From positions 1 through 7,192 of the forward strand of contig JAEORN010000041.1 in assembly GCA_016840825.1 (NCBI GenBank): a stretch of DNA of 7,192 nt. Direction: 5' to 3'. Shown one piece after another: positions 5,461 through 7,192 of the stretch. The stretch comes from Candidatus Thorarchaeota archaeon. Its GTDB lineage: Archaea > Asgardarchaeota > Thorarchaeia > Thorarchaeales > Thorarchaeaceae. The stretch's first letter is position 1; every line of letters starts with the position of its first letter. The position numbers and the translations under genes are program-made. A model generated the notes under the pieces. The model was not told the DNA's origin. It saw only the letters and a list, made by a program, of their open reading frames with translations, and ran no database searches.

Positions 5461-7192
5461 ATGTTTACAAAAATCCAATTTAAGGAAAGATTGAACATGG
5501 CAAAAGAATCCCTTGAGAAAGAATTAGAGCACGTCTTCCGAGAGGACCTTGTTGTTGCCTGTCAATATTGGGATATTGATGTAAGTGGCTCTACATCAGG
5601 AACTCAATTGGTACAGCTTCTGGCAAATAAAATGAAAATAAAGGAAGAGCGAGATAGAATATTTGCCACATTTTCCGAAACAGAGGCAGACCTGTTAGGA
5701 TTACTAAGTCTGAACGGCGGAGCAATGAGTTATGACCGCCTTAAACCGTTTAGAAAAATCTATAGCTATGGTCAGTTGAATCAGACAGAAAGGGATCTCA
5801 GGAAGAAAGGACTGATAATCCGCAGGATGATGTCACGACTTACGGAGTTCGGTAGAGAAGTAGCAGAGTTCAAAATCCTTGACTTCTTTATGCCTCACTT
5901 AAAGACATACTTCTCCCAAAAACCTGAACCAACACTTGAGAAACCTAAAAGAACCAAGAGCATTGTTAATGAAAGGGATTCCCTTCTTGTTGATACCTTG
6001 TTGCTTACATCATATATTGCAAAACATGAAGTGAAAATGACAAGCTCTTGGGAGTTTCCGAAAAGAGAGTCTGATAGTATTAAAGACGCAATGTCAAAAT
6101 CAACAGATGATAGATTTGAACTTGTACAGAGAATTGCTCGAAAGGCAGCTGCTTATGAAATCGTAGATAAGGATAGGGTGATTCCTGGCAGAGTAAATAA
6201 TCTCTTCGCAGGAAAGCAGGATGCTGTTTCGAGGAGAATTCTTCTTTCTGCAGTGGGACGCACAAGGGCGATTTGGGCTACTCCCGACCAGCCTACAGAA
6301 TATACACTAAATTTGGTGATTTGTAGGTTACGCGAAAGCAGTTCCGAGGAATGGATAAGCGTCACTGAGATGCGAGAATGGATACGAAGTGAACTTTTCA
6401 TCGATGGACAACCTTTGAAATGGATCCAAATAACTGAGGAGAGAGTGAGTATGGCTTTAGAAACTCCTCTCCTGTTAGGATTGATTGAAGGAGCATATCG
6501 AGGGAAGAGTCTGCTTGCAGTTAGATTGACTGATGTTGGTGAGGGTGTCATTGTAGGAAAAGAACGAGATAAGGTCGAAGGACAGGAGTCGTTCATCGTA
6601 TTACCTAATTTTGAGGTAACTGTTTTCACTGCTGAAATGGATTACTTCAAACTGTATCAATTGATGCTGATTTCAGAACCAGTAAAAACCGATGTGGTCA
6701 GTACCTTCAGGATTACTGAAGCATCAGTCTTCCATGCTGTCGAGTTGGGATTCAGGGAGAATGATATAATCGATTTCTTAGAATCCGAAAGTTCGAAACC
6801 AATACCTGCCAATGTAAAACGTTCAATCAAAGATTGGACTTCTCAGACAACTTTTGCTACCGTTACGGATGTCACATTATTTGAAGTCGACAAAGAACAG
6901 GAATTAGAGGATATGCTTCTAATTCCGGATTTCAACAAATATGTCGTTAGAAGAGTTGGACCATCTGCAGTTATTATCAAAGGAGATATTGAAGAATTCA
7001 TAGATGACATGCAGCGACACAAATGTCATTGCACAAGAGCAGGAGTCGAATCAGGTCTTCCTGAAACTACATCAGGAGCATCAATTGCGGAACAGGTGCT
7101 AATGTATGAAACAGAATCAGAGGTCCCAGATGATTGCCTGGGATGCCCTGCGATTATGTCCTGTAATCGTGTCATAAAAAGAAAGACCGATA
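5461..7192 (+). CDS. XPB/Ssl2 N-terminal-domain protein with Cys cluster (3' end cut by window)
   Basis: The reading frame is open for 577 codons to the window edge, so the C-terminus is missing. Residues about 20-58 look SAP-like (helix, D-I-D-V-S-G, helix), a DNA-binding motif. Residues about 71-125 look like a winged helix ending R-D-L-R-K-K-G-L-I. Residues about 175-370 resemble the variable middle of helicase-associated proteins. Residues about 377-520 are an XPB/Ssl2 N-terminal domain (Helicase_C_3 type): F-I-V-L-P-N at the start, T415-F-R, and PIPANV at 447-452. The XPB in this window has T-Y-R and PIPSNV exactly 32 residues apart, as here. After the domain come Cys522, Cys524, Cys559, Cys562 and Cys568, a possible Zn or Fe-S site. 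No helicase motifs are visible. Actinobacteria carry a similar gene beside XPB. ATG 5461 is the most upstream start; ATG 5497, with AAGGA 10 nt upstream, is a good alternative. Likely an XPB partner, by inference. Confidence 0.88.
   Translation, partial: MFTKIQFKERLNMAKESLEKELEHVFREDLVVACQYWDIDVSGSTSGTQLVQLLANKMKIKEERDRIFATFSETEADLLGLLSLNGGAMSYDRLKPFRKIYSYGQLNQTERDLRKKGLIIRRMMSRLTEFGREVAEFKILDFFMPHLKTYFSQKPEPTLEKPKRTKSIVNERDSLLVDTLLLTSYIAKHEVKMTSSWEFPKRESDSIKDAMSKSTDDRFELVQRIARKAAAYEIVDKDRVIPGRVNNLFAGKQDAVSRRILLSAVGRTRAIWATPDQPTEYTLNLVICRLRESSSEEWISVTEMREWIRSELFIDGQPLKWIQITEERVSMALETPLLLGLIEGAYRGKSLLAVRLTDVGEGVIVGKERDKVEGQESFIVLPNFEVTVFTAEMDYFKLYQLMLISEPVKTDVVSTFRITEASVFHAVELGFRENDIIDFLESESSKPIPANVKRSIKDWTSQTTFATVTDVTLFEVDKEQELEDMLLIPDFNKYVVRRVGPSAVIIKGDIEEFIDDMQRHKCHCTRAGVESGLPETTSGASIAEQVLMYETESEVPDDCLGCPAIMSCNRVIKRKTD

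Noticed and set aside
6153..6629. A 158-codon open frame on the minus strand inside the XPB-N-domain gene
   Set aside because: It is fully antisense to a long frame with clear domain similarity, is Ser/Arg-rich without recognisable motifs, and has no ribosome-binding support; it is a shadow frame.
1..7192. CRISPR array, tRNA or rRNA gene, insertion sequence or transposase
   Set aside because: I saw no regularly spaced direct repeats, no tRNA cloverleaf or rRNA-like stretch, and no transposase or integrase motifs on either strand.
949..7192. A single defence-style operon made of helicase, KaiC-like ATPase, RFC-like ATPase and XPB-N-domain protein
   Set aside because: The genes alternate in strand (+, -, +, +, -, +) with separate promoters, so they do not form one transcription unit, and no nuclease or known defence effector domain is visible.

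Overview
The window looks archaeal. It encodes a small-subunit-type replication factor C (RFC) clamp-loader protein, a KaiC/Rad55-like RecA-fold ATPase, and a small winged-helix protein resembling the archaeal DUF2240 family. TATA-like boxes lie at archaeal spacing before several starts, and GTG and TTG starts appear to be used. Base composition is moderately AT-rich. The extracytoplasmic thioredoxin-like protein has a Thr/Asp linker and N-glycosylation sequons, as in exported proteins of many uncultivated Euryarchaeota- and Asgard-like lineages. I cannot fix the lineage from sequence alone.

Layout. 98-730 (-): membrane-anchored TlpA-like thioredoxin-fold protein. 737-948: 212-bp divergent intergenic region. 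949-2652 (+): XPB-family DNA helicase with a long N-terminal domain of the bacterial (actinobacterial) kind. 2649-3506 (-): KaiC/Rad55-like ATPase, convergent with XPB and overlapping its stop codon. 3507-3641: divergent promoter region with a 12-bp perfect palindrome. 3642-3884 (+): 80-residue helical protein of unknown function. 3943-4230 (+): DUF2240-like protein. 4227-5399 (-): divergent RFC small-subunit-like ATPase, convergent with the previous gene and also overlapping its stop codon. 5461-7192 (+, runs off the window): a large protein that ends with the same ~140-residue domain found at the N-terminus of XPB, followed by a cysteine cluster.

How the genes may work together. XPB, the XPB-N-domain protein, the RFC-like protein and the KaiC-like ATPase together suggest a DNA repair or DNA transaction neighbourhood, although the genes alternate in strand and are not one operon. 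The most interesting point is that XPB and the last gene share a domain. A hand alignment places the two copies in register without gaps over 38 residues (14 identical). From memory, actinobacteria carry a comparable pair (the XPB gene and a neighbouring helicase-associated gene), whereas the usual archaeal XPB partner is the nuclease Bax1, which is not seen here. The last protein is therefore a candidate XPB partner, with a SAP-like N-terminus and a possible metal or Fe-S site at its C-terminus. The RFC-like protein is also unusual: it has about 50 extra residues between Walker A and Walker B, an altered Walker B and no recognisable sensor-1 Asn, so it may be a specialised clamp-loader paralogue.
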